Source of the DNA: an uncultured Rhodobiaceae bacterium
GTDB lineage: Bacteria; Pseudomonadota; Alphaproteobacteria; Parvibaculales; Parvibaculaceae
DNA length: 53,037 nt
Direction of reading: 5' to 3'
Assembly (NCBI GenBank): GCA_913057645.1
Contig: CAJXOU010000014.1
Location: 1-53,037 of the forward strand
Under the pieces are notes generated by a model. The model ran no database searches. It had not been told where the DNA came from and worked only from the letters and a program-made list of their open reading frames with translations. Made by a program: the position numbers and the translations under genes. Shown in pieces: positions 8,710 through 18,023 of this stretch (the stretch's first letter is position 1; every line of letters begins with the position of its first letter).

Positions 8710-9201
8710 ATGCGCATCTATACGGTTCACGAGCTTCCCGGCGCGCCGCTCGACGGCGCGGGGATCGTGCTGGTGAAGGAGGGTTTCTCCTTTCCGGCCT
8801 TCGCCTTCTCATGGGCGTGGCTTCTCTGGCACCGGCTCTGGATTGCGTTCTGTGTCTGGCTCGGCCTCACCGCCGCGCTCTCGTTCCTGATGCAAATGGC
8901 GTTCGGCGCGGGCGCGGCGATGGCCTGTTCTCTGGCGCTGCAATTCCTGCTTGGCACGGAAGCGAACGACATCCGCCGCTGGACGCTCGCCCGCAAGGGC
9001 TATCGCGAGCTGGGTGTCACCGGTGGCGGCAGCCTCGAGGAAGCGGAACGCAACTTCTTCGCGAAGTGGGATCGTCCGCTCGATGTCGAAAAGGTGCGGC
9101 CGGTGACGGCACCGGTCTGGCCGCGCCCCGCGCCCGCGCGGACCGCCGGCGACAGCGAGGTCTTCGGCCTCTTCCCGCAAGGTCCGAAGACGGAGAGCTG
9201 A
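8710..9201 (+). CDS. DUF2628 membrane protein
   Basis: The 163-residue protein has an N-terminal [11 protein letters not shown] start, two to three hydrophobic segments (roughly residues 25-90, including [23 protein letters not shown] and a following hydrophobic stretch), and a soluble tail. DUF2628 proteins in this position between hisB and hisH are common in alphaproteobacteria; their function is unknown. [16 protein letters not shown] is the family's conserved C-terminal stretch. It ends six bases before hisH and is probably in the his operon. Confidence 0.85.
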   Translation: MRIYTVHELPGAPLDGAGIVLVKEGFSFPAFAFSWAWLLWHRLWIAFCVWLGLTAALSFLMQMAFGAGAAMACSLALQFLLGTEANDIRRWTLARKGYRELGVTGGGSLEEAERNFFAKWDRPLDVEKVRPVTAPVWPRPAPARTAGDSEVFGLFPQGPKTES

Positions 9202-9206
9202 CGGCG

Positions 9207-9845
9207 ATGAAGGTTGCGATCATTGATTACGGCTCCGGCAATCTCCGCTCCGCCGCCAAGGCCTTCGAGCGCGCGGGCCGCGACGCCGGCCTTGCGGCCG
9301 ATGTCATGGTGACGGCGGATCCGGAAGCGGTGCGCGATGCCGACCGCATCGTGCTGCCGGGCGTCGGCGCCTTTGGCGACTGCGCGGCGGGCCTTCGCGC
9401 CATTCCCGGCATGGAGGAGACGCTGAACGAGACCGTGCGCGAAAAGGCGCGGCCCTTTCTCGGCATCTGCGTCGGCATGCAGCTCATGGCGGCGCGCGGT
9501 CTCGAGCATGGCACGCATCGGGGTCTCGGCTGGCTCGAGGGCGATGTCGTGAAGATCGAACCCGCCGATCCCTCGCTGAAGATTCCGCATATGGGCTGGA
9601 ACGAATTGGAGATCGTGCACGAGCATCCCCTGCTCGACGGCATCTCGGCGACGCACGCCTACTTCGTCCACTCCTATGCCTTCGCGGTCGGGGAGCCGGA
9701 TGCGCTCGTCGCGAACGTCGACTATGCAGGCCCGGTGACGGCGATGGTCGCGAAGGACAACATGGCGGGCACACAGTTCCACCCCGAAAAGAGCCAGGAG
9801 CTCGGCCTTGCGCTCATCGGAAACTTTTTGACTTGGCGTCCCTAG
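9207..9845 (+). CDS. hisH: Imidazole glycerol phosphate synthase, glutaminase subunit
   Basis: HisH (212 residues) is a class I glutamine amidotransferase supplying ammonia to HisF. The nucleophile Cys88 lies in [10 protein letters not shown]; the His192 and Glu194 of the triad are in [19 protein letters not shown] at the N terminus and HMGWNELE are family-typical. The stop codon TAG runs directly into a palindromic repeat (9845-9893), and hisA follows it. Confidence 0.98.
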   Translation: MKVAIIDYGSGNLRSAAKAFERAGRDAGLAADVMVTADPEAVRDADRIVLPGVGAFGDCAAGLRAIPGMEETLNETVREKARPFLGICVGMQLMAARGLEHGTHRGLGWLEGDVVKIEPADPSLKIPHMGWNELEIVHEHPLLDGISATHAYFVHSYAFAVGEPDALVANVDYAGPVTAMVAKDNMAGTQFHPEKSQELGLALIGNFLTWRP

Positions 9846-9894
9846 AGCATGATCCCGAAAAGTGGCAACCGGTTTTCGGAAAAGATCATGCTCC
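9844..9894. repeat. Rhizobiales-type palindromic repeat between hisH and hisA
   Basis: A long inverted repeat has perfect 10-base outer arms, GAGCATGATC (9845-9854) and GATCATGCTC (9884-9893). The inner part contains CCGAAAAGTGG and AACCGGTTTTCGG. It starts in the last base of the hisH stop codon. Elements of this sequence are scattered in many copies through Rhizobiales genomes, normally right after stop codons; I recognise it from memory and could not search. In RNA it would fold into a stable hairpin within the his operon. Confidence 0.85.
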
Positions 9895-9910
9895 AACAAG
9901 AAACAAATCG

Positions 9911-10642
9911 ATGATCCTGTTTCCCGCGATCGACCTGAAGGATGGTGAGTGCGTCCGCCTCGTCCACGGCCTCATGGACCAGGCGACCGTCTTCAACGAC
10001 GACCCCGCCGCGCAGGCGCGCGCCTTCGAGGAGGCGGGCTTCGAATATATTCACCTCGTCGACCTGAACGGCGCCTTCGAAGGCCGCCCGGTCAACGCCG
10101 ATGCGGTCGAGAGCATTCTCGGCGCGATCTCGATCCCGGCGCAGCTCGGTGGCGGCATTCGCGACATCGCAACCATCGAGACCTGGCTCGCGAAAGGCAT
10201 CCGCCGCGTCATCATCGGCACGGCGGCAGTGAAGAACCCCGATCTCGTGATCGAGGCCTGCCGGAAATTTCCGGGCCGCATCGCCGTCGGCCTCGATGCG
10301 AAAGGCGGGCGCGTCGCCACCGAAGGCTGGGCGGATGTCTCCGACCTTACCGTGCTCGACATGGCGCGCCGCTTCGAGGATGCGGGCGTCGCCGCGATCA
10401 TCTACACCGACATCGACCGCGACGGCGCGCTCGGCGGATTGAACATCGACGCGACAGTGACGTTGGCCGATCAGATTTCCATTCCGGTGATCGCGTCCGG
10501 CGGCCTCTCTTCCATCGACGACCTGAGGAAACTGATTGCGGCGAACTGCTCCGGTATCGAAGGCGCGATCTCGGGCCGCGCGCTCTACGACGGCCGCCTC
10601 GATCCGAAGGAAGCGCTGAACCTTCTGCGTGGGGCCGCCTGA
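9911..10642 (+). CDS. hisA: ProFAR isomerase (5'-ProFAR to PRFAR)
   Basis: HisA (243 residues), a half-barrel-derived TIM barrel, isomerises ProFAR to PRFAR in histidine synthesis. [17 protein letters not shown] contains the first catalytic Asp; QLGGGIRD and the phosphate-binding VIASGGLSS loop are present, with [12 protein letters not shown] holding the second catalytic Asp. The ATG at 9911 is used; an upstream in-frame start would translate the palindromic repeat. The stop overlaps the hisF start by one base (TGATG). Confidence 0.97.
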   Translation: MILFPAIDLKDGECVRLVHGLMDQATVFNDDPAAQARAFEEAGFEYIHLVDLNGAFEGRPVNADAVESILGAISIPAQLGGGIRDIATIETWLAKGIRRVIIGTAAVKNPDLVIEACRKFPGRIAVGLDAKGGRVATEGWADVSDLTVLDMARRFEDAGVAAIIYTDIDRDGALGGLNIDATVTLADQISIPVIASGGLSSIDDLRKLIAANCSGIEGAISGRALYDGRLDPKEALNLLRGAA

Positions 10643-11400
10643 TGCTGAAGGCGCGCATCATTCCCTGTCTCGACGTGAAGGACGGCCGCGTCGTGAAAGG
10701 CGTGAACTTCGTCGACCTGCGCGACGCCGGCGATCCGGTCGAGGCCGCGCGGGCCTACGATGCCGCCGGCGCGGACGAACTCTGCTTCCTCGACATAACG
10801 GCGAGCCATGAAGAGCGCGCGATCATTTTCGACGTCGTGCGCCGCACCGCCGAGCAATGCTTCATGCCGCTCACCGTCGGCGGCGGCGTGCGGAAGGTGG
10901 AAGATGTCCGTCAGCTTCTGCTCGCGGGCGCGGACAAGGTCTCGATCAACACGGCCGCGGTTTTCGATCCGGACTTCGTGCGCATCGCTTCCGAGAAGTT
11001 CGGCAATCAGTGCATCGTCGTCGCCATCGACGCGAAACAGGTCGCACCCGGCAAATGGGAAATCTTCACCCATGGCGGTCGGAAGCCCACCGGCATCGAT
11101 GCGGTCGAATATGCGGTGAAGGTGTCGGCACTTGGCGCGGGCGAAATCCTGCTGACTTCCATGGACCGCGACGGCGCAAAATCGGGTTTCGACATCGCGC
11201 TGACACGCGCCGTTTCCGACGCGGTGCCGGTGCCGGTCATCGCGTCGGGCGGCGTCGGCAATCTCGACCATCTGGTCGAAGGCGTGCGTGACGGTCATGC
11301 AAGCGCGGTGCTGGCCGCCTCTATCTTCCATTTCGGCGATTACACCATTGGTGAAGCCAAGGCACATATGGCGGAGGCAGGCCTCCCGATCCGCCTCTAG
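10642..11400 (+). CDS. hisF: Imidazole glycerol phosphate synthase, cyclase subunit
   Basis: HisF (252 residues) forms the imidazole ring with ammonia from HisH, making IGP and AICAR. The N terminus [20 protein letters not shown] includes catalytic Asp11; [14 protein letters not shown] contains the second catalytic Asp. LTVGGGVR and VIASGGVGN bind phosphate. It overlaps hisA by one base. The next his gene, hisE, lies 3 kb further on, after two unrelated genes. Confidence 0.98.
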   Translation: MLKARIIPCLDVKDGRVVKGVNFVDLRDAGDPVEAARAYDAAGADELCFLDITASHEERAIIFDVVRRTAEQCFMPLTVGGGVRKVEDVRQLLLAGADKVSINTAAVFDPDFVRIASEKFGNQCIVVAIDAKQVAPGKWEIFTHGGRKPTGIDAVEYAVKVSALGAGEILLTSMDRDGAKSGFDIALTRAVSDAVPVPVIASGGVGNLDHLVEGVRDGHASAVLAASIFHFGDYTIGEAKAHMAEAGLPIRL

Positions 11401-11439
11401 ACACTATCTGTTGTGCCAATGCGGGTCTTCGGCACTGCA

Positions 11440-11462
11440 CCCTGCGGAGAAACGCCGCAGGG
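11440..11462. other. Stable hairpin downstream of hisF
   Basis: The sequence CCCTGCGG-N7-CCGCAGGG forms a perfect eight-base stem 40 bases past the hisF stop. The following bases are A-rich rather than T-rich on the plus strand, so it is not a standard intrinsic terminator. It may protect the his mRNA end or assist Rho-dependent termination. Confidence 0.45.
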
Positions 11463-11571
11463 CGGCAAAAAGTGAATGTGACAATTGCGCGTCACCGGAA
11501 CCCCCGGCAGAATGCCCTTGTTCCGGGTGCGCGTAAGCCTTGGTCCTCCTTTCGGGCTTGAACCTGAGAAA

Positions 11572-13107
11572 ATGTCCGACCGCGAAATCGAACTGAAGCT
11601 CGTCTGCGAGCCGGCGGAGCTTGAGCGCATCAAGCGCGCGCCCGCATTGCAGCGCCTGAAGCAGGGGCGCGCGAGCGGCAAGCATCTCCGCTCCGTCTAT
11701 TTCGACACCGAGAACCTGACGCTCGGCGACAACGGACTGGCGCTTCGTCTGCGCCGGACCGGCGGCGCCTGCGTGCAGACGCTGAAAACGGAAACGGGTG
11801 CTTCTGGCGACAGGACGGGAGCGCTTGCGCGCGATACCGGCGAACATGAAACGAGGCTGCCGCGCGGCAGTTCGGTGCCCGATCTGAACCGCCTGCCGGC
11901 GAACCTCAAGAAGCGCATCCAGAAACTTGCGAACGGCCACGCCCTCGGACCTCGCCTCGAAAGCGACATCCGGCGGACGATCCACAATCTCGCAACACCG
12001 CAAGGCGACCGGATCGAGCTCGCGTTCGACAGGGGCGCGCTCCGTGCCGAAGGCCGCGACGCGCCGGTAAGCGAAATCGAACTCGAGTTGAAGGAAGGCA
12101 CGCCTTCAAGTCTTTACCGCGTGGCGCTCGATCTGAACGAAATTGCGGAACTGCATATCGGCTACAAGAGCAAGTCGGAACGGGGGTTTGCACTTCTGCG
12201 CGCCGAGAAGCCGGAAGCCGTCAAGGCGGAGCCCGTTCTGCTCGACCGCGAGATGCCGCTGGCCGATGCCTATGCCGCGGTGCTGCGGCATTGCCTCGTC
12301 CATCTGATGGCGAACGAGGCGGCGACGAGAGAAGCCCGTTTGCCCGAAGCGCTGCACCAGATGCGTGTCGCGCTGCGCCGTGCGCGCTCGGCTTTCGAGA
12401 TTTTCAGGCCCGCCATTGGCGGTGACACCGCGGACCGTCTTGCGGCGGAAGCGAAATGGCTTGCGAACGAGCTCGGTCCCGCGCGCGACTTCGATGTCTT
12501 CCTGAGTGACATTCTCGCACCCGTCACGCCGCAGGATGCTGCGCTCGCCGATCTGCGCATGCGCGCGGAAGCGATGCGGGAGGAGCATTGGGACAGGGCG
12601 ATATCGGTGATCGGTTCGCGCCGTTACACGCGTTTCCTGCTCGAATACGGCCTCTTCCTCGCCGAGCGCGGCTGGACCGTGAAATCGAAGGCACCGGCTC
12701 TGGCCCATGATTTCGCCAGCGCCGCGCTCGACAAGCGTCTCAGGAAGGCGGCGAAAATCGGCCGCGACATCGAAACGCTCGATGGCGAAGACCGCCACGA
12801 GTTGCGCAAGCGGCTGAAGAAGCTGCGCTATGCGCTGCATTTCTTTTCTTCTCTCTACGACGCGCGGGACGTGAAGCCCTATCTCCGGCACCTGTCGCAG
12901 ATGCAGGATGTCTTCGGCGGGCTGAACGACGTTGTGACAGCCCATGCGATCCTTGATGGGCTTGCCGCCGGGACGAGGCAGCGCAGCGTCGCCGCGCGCG
13001 TTGTCGCCTGGCATGAGAAGCGGGCGGAAAAGGACTGGAAGGGCGCGATCCGCCTCTGGAAGCGGTTTCGCGAGACGGAGCCTTTCTGGTCTCTCCGCAA
13101 TGGCTAG
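11572..13107 (+). CDS. CYTH and CHAD domain protein (polyphosphate-related)
   Basis: This 511-residue protein has an N-terminal CYTH (triphosphate tunnel) domain starting with the signature ExExK at residues 5-9 (EIELK) and including YFDTENLTLGDNGLALRLR and ELHIGYKSKSERG. The C-terminal half (from about residue 225) is a CHAD domain with its histidine/arginine-rich helices: LPEALHQMRVALRRARSAFEIF and HELRKRLKKLRYALHFF. CYTH domains hydrolyse or make triphosphates, and CHAD binds polyphosphate, so inorganic triphosphatase activity linked to polyphosphate is likely. ATG at 11572 is used because the CYTH domain begins there. The gene separates hisF from hisE. Confidence 0.93.
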   Translation: MSDREIELKLVCEPAELERIKRAPALQRLKQGRASGKHLRSVYFDTENLTLGDNGLALRLRRTGGACVQTLKTETGASGDRTGALARDTGEHETRLPRGSSVPDLNRLPANLKKRIQKLANGHALGPRLESDIRRTIHNLATPQGDRIELAFDRGALRAEGRDAPVSEIELELKEGTPSSLYRVALDLNEIAELHIGYKSKSERGFALLRAEKPEAVKAEPVLLDREMPLADAYAAVLRHCLVHLMANEAATREARLPEALHQMRVALRRARSAFEIFRPAIGGDTADRLAAEAKWLANELGPARDFDVFLSDILAPVTPQDAALADLRMRAEAMREEHWDRAISVIGSRRYTRFLLEYGLFLAERGWTVKSKAPALAHDFASAALDKRLRKAAKIGRDIETLDGEDRHELRKRLKKLRYALHFFSSLYDARDVKPYLRHLSQMQDVFGGLNDVVTAHAILDGLAAGTRQRSVAARVVAWHEKRAEKDWKGAIRLWKRFRETEPFWSLRNG

Positions 13108-13130
13108 AAGCATGATTTTTCATGCTTCTT
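13105..13130. repeat. Palindromic hairpin starting in the CYTH-CHAD stop codon
   Basis: AGAAGCATGA (13106-13115) and TCATGCTTCT (13120-13129) form a perfect ten-base stem with a TTTT loop, starting in the TAG stop codon. A second small stem (GAAAC-N4-GTTTC) follows at about 13134-13147. The layout resembles the repeat at 9844 (a CATGAT core beginning in a TAG stop), so this may be a divergent relative. It could also terminate or stabilise the transcript. Confidence 0.65.
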
Positions 13131-13236
13131 TCCGAAACTCCGGTTTCCGTTAAACAATTCTGAAGTGGTCGGCCATAGCATCGCCTGGCCGGGGCTTGTC
13201 CGCCCTCGCATATCTTGTGTTGAGGGTTTCCTGCCG

Positions 13237-14328
13237 ATGTCCGACCGTTCTGCCCAAGCTGCCCGCCCCGAGGGCACCGCGGCCTCCGCTTCCAGGAGCA
13301 AGGCGGCGTCCGACGGCAATGCCATTATCGGCCGCCGGATCAGCCAGGAAGCCCTGAACCGCCTCAACGACCTCCATCAGCGGTACCTGAAAGGCGTCCC
13401 GAACGGCTGGTGCGCCGTCATGAAGGAATGCGATCTCACGGGTCTCGATTTCCGCAATCTCAATTTCTCGCATGGCCATTTCATTGGCTGTGATTTCTCC
13501 GGTTCCAATCTCGAAGACGCGCATTTCATGGGCTCGAACCTATTCGGTGCGAACTTCGACGGCTGCAACATGACCCGCACCAATTTCTCCCGCGCGGATC
13601 TGCGCGGCGCGAACTTCGCCGATGCGGAGATGACGGGTGCGCAACTGGACGGCGCGGATCTGCGCCGCGGCGCCGTTATCAAGCGCGGCGCGACGGCGGC
13701 GTCCGGCCGCGAGAACTCGACCTTCCGCGGTGCGAAGATGCACGGCACCAACATGTCGGAATGCAAGCTTCTCGATGCCGATTTCGAAGGTGCGACCATT
13801 TCCGGTGCGAGCCTGCAGGGTGCGGATCTGCGCGGCGCGAGCTTTGCCGGTGCGGAACTCACCGGCGTCGAACTCATGGGCGCGAACCTCTCGGACGCGG
13901 ATTTCCGGCGCGCGGTGATGGATGACGCAACCGCCTCGCGCGGCGACCTGATGCGGGCGACACGTCCCCGCCCGGCGCCGGGCCCCGAACGCATGGCGAA
14001 GATACTCGCTTCCCATCTCGAATGGATCCAGACCGGGCAGCAGCGCGGGGAACGGGCCGACTTCGCCCGCATGGATCTCTCCCGCTGCGACTTCTCCGGG
14101 GCGGTTCTGGCGGGCGCTCATTTTCGCGAAGCGATCCTGGCGGATGCCAATTTCGAGAAGGCGGTCCTCGCCGCGGCCGATTTCTCCGATGCGATCCTCT
14201 TCCGGGCGAACCTGAGGGGAGCGGACCTGCGCGGGGCGGACCTGCGCGGCGCGGACCTGAAGGATGCCGAGCAGGGTAACGCCAAGAAGGGCGAACTCGA
14301 CGGCACCAGCCTCTCCACGCGGCTCTGA
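13237..14328 (+). CDS. Pentapeptide-repeat protein with two repeat blocks
   Basis: The 363-residue protein has a disordered Ala/Ser/Arg-rich N terminus, then a long pentapeptide block (about residues 60-235) with A(D/N)LxG units such as RADLRGANFADAEMTGAQL, forming a right-handed quadrilateral beta helix. A linker near residues 245-275 contains the HLEWIQTGQQRGERADF stretch seen in related bacterial pentapeptide proteins. A second block ends with RANLRGADLRGADLRGADL. No signal peptide is seen, so it is probably cytoplasmic. Some family members mimic DNA and protect gyrase; nothing shows that here. ATG 13237 is preferred to 13165 because the first 24 residues of the longer form look untranslated. 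Confidence 0.88.
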   Translation: MSDRSAQAARPEGTAASASRSKAASDGNAIIGRRISQEALNRLNDLHQRYLKGVPNGWCAVMKECDLTGLDFRNLNFSHGHFIGCDFSGSNLEDAHFMGSNLFGANFDGCNMTRTNFSRADLRGANFADAEMTGAQLDGADLRRGAVIKRGATAASGRENSTFRGAKMHGTNMSECKLLDADFEGATISGASLQGADLRGASFAGAELTGVELMGANLSDADFRRAVMDDATASRGDLMRATRPRPAPGPERMAKILASHLEWIQTGQQRGERADFARMDLSRCDFSGAVLAGAHFREAILADANFEKAVLAAADFSDAILFRANLRGADLRGADLRGADLKDAEQGNAKKGELDGTSLSTRL

Positions 14329-14445
14329 CGCCGCTCAGGCGGCCGTACTGGCCTCAATCCCCCAAATCTGCTACGCAAAGCCGCCGTACGCGGGCCTTTC
14401 CGGGCTCGTGGAATGCGGCCCCGTCAACCGCCTGGAGAGCGCCCG

Positions 14446-14775
14446 ATGGCCGCCGATGCCAGCCAGCTCGACCGCCTGTTCGAAGTGATCGCCGCCCGCA
14501 AGGGGGCCGATCCCGCCTCGTCCTATACGGCGAAGCTCTTCTCGAAGGGTGTACCCGCCTGCGCGCAGAAGCTCGGCGAGGAAGCGGTGGAGACTGTGAT
14601 CGCCGCCGTCTCCGGCGACCGCGAGGCTGCGCTCTCGGAAAGCGCCGATCTCCTCTATCATTGGCTCGTGCTCATCGCCGCGCTCGATCTCGAGCCGGGG
14701 CAGGTCTATGCGGAGCTTGCGCGCCGCGAAGGCCGCTCGGGCCTCGACGAAAAAGCCGCGCGCACCGAGCGCTGA
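14446..14775 (+). CDS. hisE: Phosphoribosyl-ATP pyrophosphohydrolase
   Basis: HisE (109 residues) hydrolyses PR-ATP to PR-AMP, the second step of histidine synthesis. The MazG-like metal-binding core is visible in KLGEEAVETVIAA and SESADLLYHWLVLIAA, with an ASSYTAKLF lead-in. The ATG at 14446 follows a GGAGAG ribosome binding site. It lies 18 bases before coaA, an arrangement I know from other alphaproteobacteria. Confidence 0.96.
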   Translation: MAADASQLDRLFEVIAARKGADPASSYTAKLFSKGVPACAQKLGEEAVETVIAAVSGDREAALSESADLLYHWLVLIAALDLEPGQVYAELARREGRSGLDEKAARTER

Positions 14776-14793
14776 CCGGGGAGCGGAGTTCGT

Positions 14794-15765
14794 ATGGTCG
14801 CCACCGATATCGAGACGATCGAGGAGAAGAAGTCGCTCTCGCCGTTCCGTCATTTCACGGCAGCGGATTGGGGACGCCTCAGGCAGGACACGCCGCTGCC
14901 TCTCTCCGAAAAGGAACTGGAAGAGCTGAAGGGCTTCGGTGAGCGTATCTCGCTCGACGAAGTCTCGGAAATTTTCCTGCCGCTGTCGCGGCTCCTCAAT
15001 CTCTATATCGGCGAGACGCAGGAACTCTACCGCGTGACGTCAGACTTCCTCGGCCGCGAACAGGACAAGGTGCCTTACATTGTCGGCGTCGCCGGTTCGG
15101 TCGCGGTCGGCAAGTCGACCATGGCGCGCATCCTGCGCACCTTGCTCGCCCGCTGGCCGAACCATCCGAAGGTCGATCTCATCACGACCGACGGCTTTCT
15201 CTATCCCAATGCCGTCCTCGAAAAGCGCGGCCTCATGCAGCGCAAGGGTTTCCCCGAGAGCTTCGACATCAAGCGGCTGATCCGCTTTCTTTCCGACGTG
15301 AAGGCAGGATCGCCCCGCGTCGAGGCGCCTGTCTATTCGCACTTCACCTACGACATTCTTCAGGGCGAGACGGTGTCGGTCGATCAGCCGGATATTCTCG
15401 TTGTCGAAGGGCTCAATGTGCTGCAGCCCTGGAAACCCGCCGACGGCGACGAACCGCAGCCCTTCGTGTCGGACTTCTTCGATTTCTCGATCTATCTCGA
15501 TGCCGACGAGGAAGCGATCCGGCGCTGGTATATCGAACGCTTCCTGAGCCTGCGCCGGACCTCGTTCAAGGATCCGGCGGCCTATTTCCACCGCTACTCA
15601 AAACTCACGGAAGACGAAGCGGTGAAGACGGCCGACGCGATCTGGACCTCGATCAACCTCGCCAACCTCCACAAGAACATCCTGCCGACGCGGCAGCGCG
15701 CCGACCTGATCCTGAGAAAAGGCGACGACCACCGCATCCGCGACGTCTATCTGCGAAAGCTCTAG
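14794..15765 (+). CDS. coaA: Type I pantothenate kinase
   Basis: CoaA (323 residues) phosphorylates pantothenate, the first and controlling step of CoA synthesis. The P-loop lies near residues 100-108 ([13 protein letters not shown]). [10 protein letters not shown] and [11 protein letters not shown] are typical of the bacterial PanK-I family, as is the ending [19 protein letters not shown]-like tail (read here as [19 protein letters not shown]). Start ATG 14794 follows a GGGGAG site. The stop overlaps the convergent PfkB kinase stop by four bases. Confidence 0.97.
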   Translation: MVATDIETIEEKKSLSPFRHFTAADWGRLRQDTPLPLSEKELEELKGFGERISLDEVSEIFLPLSRLLNLYIGETQELYRVTSDFLGREQDKVPYIVGVAGSVAVGKSTMARILRTLLARWPNHPKVDLITTDGFLYPNAVLEKRGLMQRKGFPESFDIKRLIRFLSDVKAGSPRVEAPVYSHFTYDILQGETVSVDQPDILVVEGLNVLQPWKPADGDEPQPFVSDFFDFSIYLDADEEAIRRWYIERFLSLRRTSFKDPAAYFHRYSKLTEDEAVKTADAIWTSINLANLHKNILPTRQRADLILRKGDDHRIRDVYLRKL

Positions 15766-16757
15766 GCGAGGCCCTTCTGCTTCGCAAGATCGGCAAGCGA
15801 GACCTGCGGGCGCGGGCCGTAATGCGAGATGACTTCCGCCGCCGCGAGCGCGCCGAGACGGCCGCAGGTGACGGGGTCCTTGCCGCGCGTGAGGCCGTAG
15901 AGGAAGCCGGCGGCGAAGAGATCGCCCGCGCCCGTCGTGTCGACCACCCTGGAGACGGGTTCGGCATCGACCACATGCACCTCGCCATCGGCGACGATGA
16001 CGGAGCCCTGTTCGGAGCGTGTCAGCGCCGCGAACTTGCAGTCCTTGCGGACCTGCTGCAGCGCATCGTCGAAGACGTCCGTTTCGTAGAGCGAGAGGAT
16101 TTCCGCCTCGTTTGCGAACAGGAGATCGACTTCGTCCCTGGCAAGGCGCCGGAACTCGTCGCGGAACCGGTCGACGCAGAAACTGTCCGACAGCGTCAGC
16201 GAGACGAGACGGCCCGCCTCATGCGCGATCTTGGCGGCCTTGAGAAAGGCTTCCTTCGCGCCCGGCTCGTCCCAGAGATAGCCTTCCATGTAGGTGACCG
16301 CGGCCGCCTTGATCGTTTCCGGATCGATGTCGTCGGGACCGAGCTTCTGCGCGGCGCCGAGAAAGGTGCTCATGCTGCGCTGCGCGTCCGGCGTCACGAT
16401 GATGAGGCAGCGCCCGGTCGGCGCGCCGTCGCTCGCCTGCGAGGCCGGAAAGGCGACACCGAGCGACTTGATGTCGTGGATGAAGACTTCGCCGAGCTGG
16501 TCGCCCCTCACCTTGCCGAAGAAGGCGCCCTTGCCGCCAAGCGAGGCGAGCCCCGCGATCGTGTTGGCGCAGGAGCCGCCCGACATCTCGATGGAAGCGG
16601 CCATCTTGCCGTAGAGCTCGTCGGCGCGCGCCGCATCGATCAGCGTCATGCCGCCCTTCTCGATGCCGTTCGCCGTCAGGAACTTGTCGTCTGCGTTCGC
16701 AATCACGTCCACCAGCGCATTGCCGATGCCCGCTACGTCGTACTTAAGGTCTGCCAT
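15762..16757 (-). CDS. PfkB-family carbohydrate/nucleoside kinase, adenosine kinase-like
   Basis: The 331-residue ribokinase-fold enzyme is of the adenosine kinase-like group common in alphaproteobacteria. N-terminal [15 protein letters not shown], the [16 protein letters not shown] substrate region, and the catalytic/anion-hole [16 protein letters not shown] near residue 278 are all present. The substrate may be adenosine or a sugar; sequence alone does not settle it. It is transcribed alone, tail-to-tail with coaA. Confidence 0.9.
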   Translation of the reverse strand: MADLKYDVAGIGNALVDVIANADDKFLTANGIEKGGMTLIDAARADELYGKMAASIEMSGGSCANTIAGLASLGGKGAFFGKVRGDQLGEVFIHDIKSLGVAFPASQASDGAPTGRCLIIVTPDAQRSMSTFLGAAQKLGPDDIDPETIKAAAVTYMEGYLWDEPGAKEAFLKAAKIAHEAGRLVSLTLSDSFCVDRFRDEFRRLARDEVDLLFANEAEILSLYETDVFDDALQQVRKDCKFAALTRSEQGSVIVADGEVHVVDAEPVSRVVDTTGAGDLFAAGFLYGLTRGKDPVTCGRLGALAAAEVISHYGPRPQVSLADLAKQKGLA

Positions 16758-16966
16758 GATCCTCTGGTATTTTTAGGGAGAATTTCGGGGTGCGGGCCGG
16801 AGTATAGGGATTGAGCCCCATATGTCCAAAATCGTCCGGAATTCCCGGAATCCCGCCGCTTTCAGGGTGCTTGCCCGTCTGGCCCCGGGCATTTGCAGTG
16901 AGCCTGTCCGGGCACTAGGTTAGGCGCGCCGGCCGGGACCTGTCCCGCCGTTTGCGGGAGTCCTCG

Positions 16967-17647
16967 ATGCTGTCCGACGCCATACGCGCCTTCCGGGAAA
17001 CCTTCTCGCCGCCCTTTCGCCGGGTGATGTGGCTGTCACTGGTGGTGACGGCCGTCACGCTCTTCCTGTTCGGCGCGGGGCTGCAATGGGCGCTTGCCGC
17101 CCTGCCGGAATTCGGCCCCGATCTCGCGGGCGGCTGGGTCGATACGATCCTCGAATTCGTGGCGCGCTTCCTCGCGGTCATCGTGCTGATCCCGCTCGTT
17201 CATCCGGTCGTCTCGCTGGTCGCGGGGCTCTTCCTCGAAAACGTCGCGGCGCGCGTCGAGGCGGAGGATTACCCGGCCGATCCGCCCGGCCGCGACCAGC
17301 CTTTCTGGCAATCGCTCCTCGTCGCGGTCCGCTTCACGCTGGTCCTGATCGTGGTCAATCTGCTGGCGTTGCCCTTCTACCTGCTGCCCGTTGTGAACGT
17401 CGTTCTCTTCTGGGTGGTGAACGGTTATCTCCTCGGCCGCGAATATTTCGAGCTTGTCGCGCTCCGCCATTTGCCGGAAGCGGAGGTCCAGGCGCTCAGG
17501 AAACGTCATCGCCCGCGCGTCTTCCTCGCCGGCGTTGCAGTGGCGCTGTTCACCACCGTGCCCATCCTCAATCTTCTCGCGCCGCTTTTCGGTACGGCGC
17601 TGATGGTTCACACCTACAAGAATCTCGCAGCGCGGAGACAGCCATGA
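16967..17647 (+). CDS. EI24-domain membrane protein (CysZ-like)
   Basis: The 226-residue integral membrane protein has about four to six hydrophobic helices, starting with MLSDAIRAFRETFSPPFRRVMW and ending KNLAARRQP. The EI24/CysZ family includes sulfate permeases, and the conserved ALNYFELVALRHLP-like region is seen here as REYFELVALRHLPEAE. I chose ATG 16967 with GGGAG just before it; a TTG at 16952 would overlap the ribosome binding site. The end overlaps the next start (ATGA). Confidence 0.85.
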   Translation: MLSDAIRAFRETFSPPFRRVMWLSLVVTAVTLFLFGAGLQWALAALPEFGPDLAGGWVDTILEFVARFLAVIVLIPLVHPVVSLVAGLFLENVAARVEAEDYPADPPGRDQPFWQSLLVAVRFTLVLIVVNLLALPFYLLPVVNVVLFWVVNGYLLGREYFELVALRHLPEAEVQALRKRHRPRVFLAGVAVALFTTVPILNLLAPLFGTALMVHTYKNLAARRQP

Positions 17648-18021
17648 GAAAACTGCTGATCGTCGCGCTGGCGCTCGGTCTCGCCGCTTGCGAAACGGCG
17701 CCCGGCAAGGGGATCGACGCCCGGGGCGGCGTCATGGCGTCGCTGGGCAAGGGCCCGCTGACGCCCGATGCGCTTGTCGGCGTCGCGCCCTCGGCGATTT
17801 CGGCCCGTCTCGGTGAGCCGGATTTCCGCCGAACCGAACCTCAGGCCGAGATCTGGCAATATGGCGGCGGCGATTGCAGCCTTTTCGTCTATTTCTACGA
17901 GGCGGAGAACGGCGTGCTCGGTTCGCGCCATGTCGACGCGCGAAAGAGCGAAGGCGGCGCGGCGAACAAGGAAGCCTGCCTCGCCGCCGTGCTCGCGCGG
18001 CGCAATGCGCCGATGTCCTGA
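17644..18021 (+). CDS. Small outer-membrane-type lipoprotein
   Basis: The 125-residue protein has a lipoprotein signal (MRKLLIVALALGLAAC, lipidated Cys16), so it is a membrane-anchored periplasmic lipoprotein. The mature part includes LTPDALVGVAPSAISARLGEPDFRR and IWQYGGGDCSLFVYFYE, resembling SmpA/OmlA-type small domains in which a short alpha-beta fold follows the anchor. The function is unknown. It is translationally coupled to the EI24 gene upstream and converges on nth. Confidence 0.83.
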   Translation: MRKLLIVALALGLAACETAPGKGIDARGGVMASLGKGPLTPDALVGVAPSAISARLGEPDFRRTEPQAEIWQYGGGDCSLFVYFYEAENGVLGSRHVDARKSEGGAANKEACLAAVLARRNAPMS

Positions 18022-18023
18022 GA

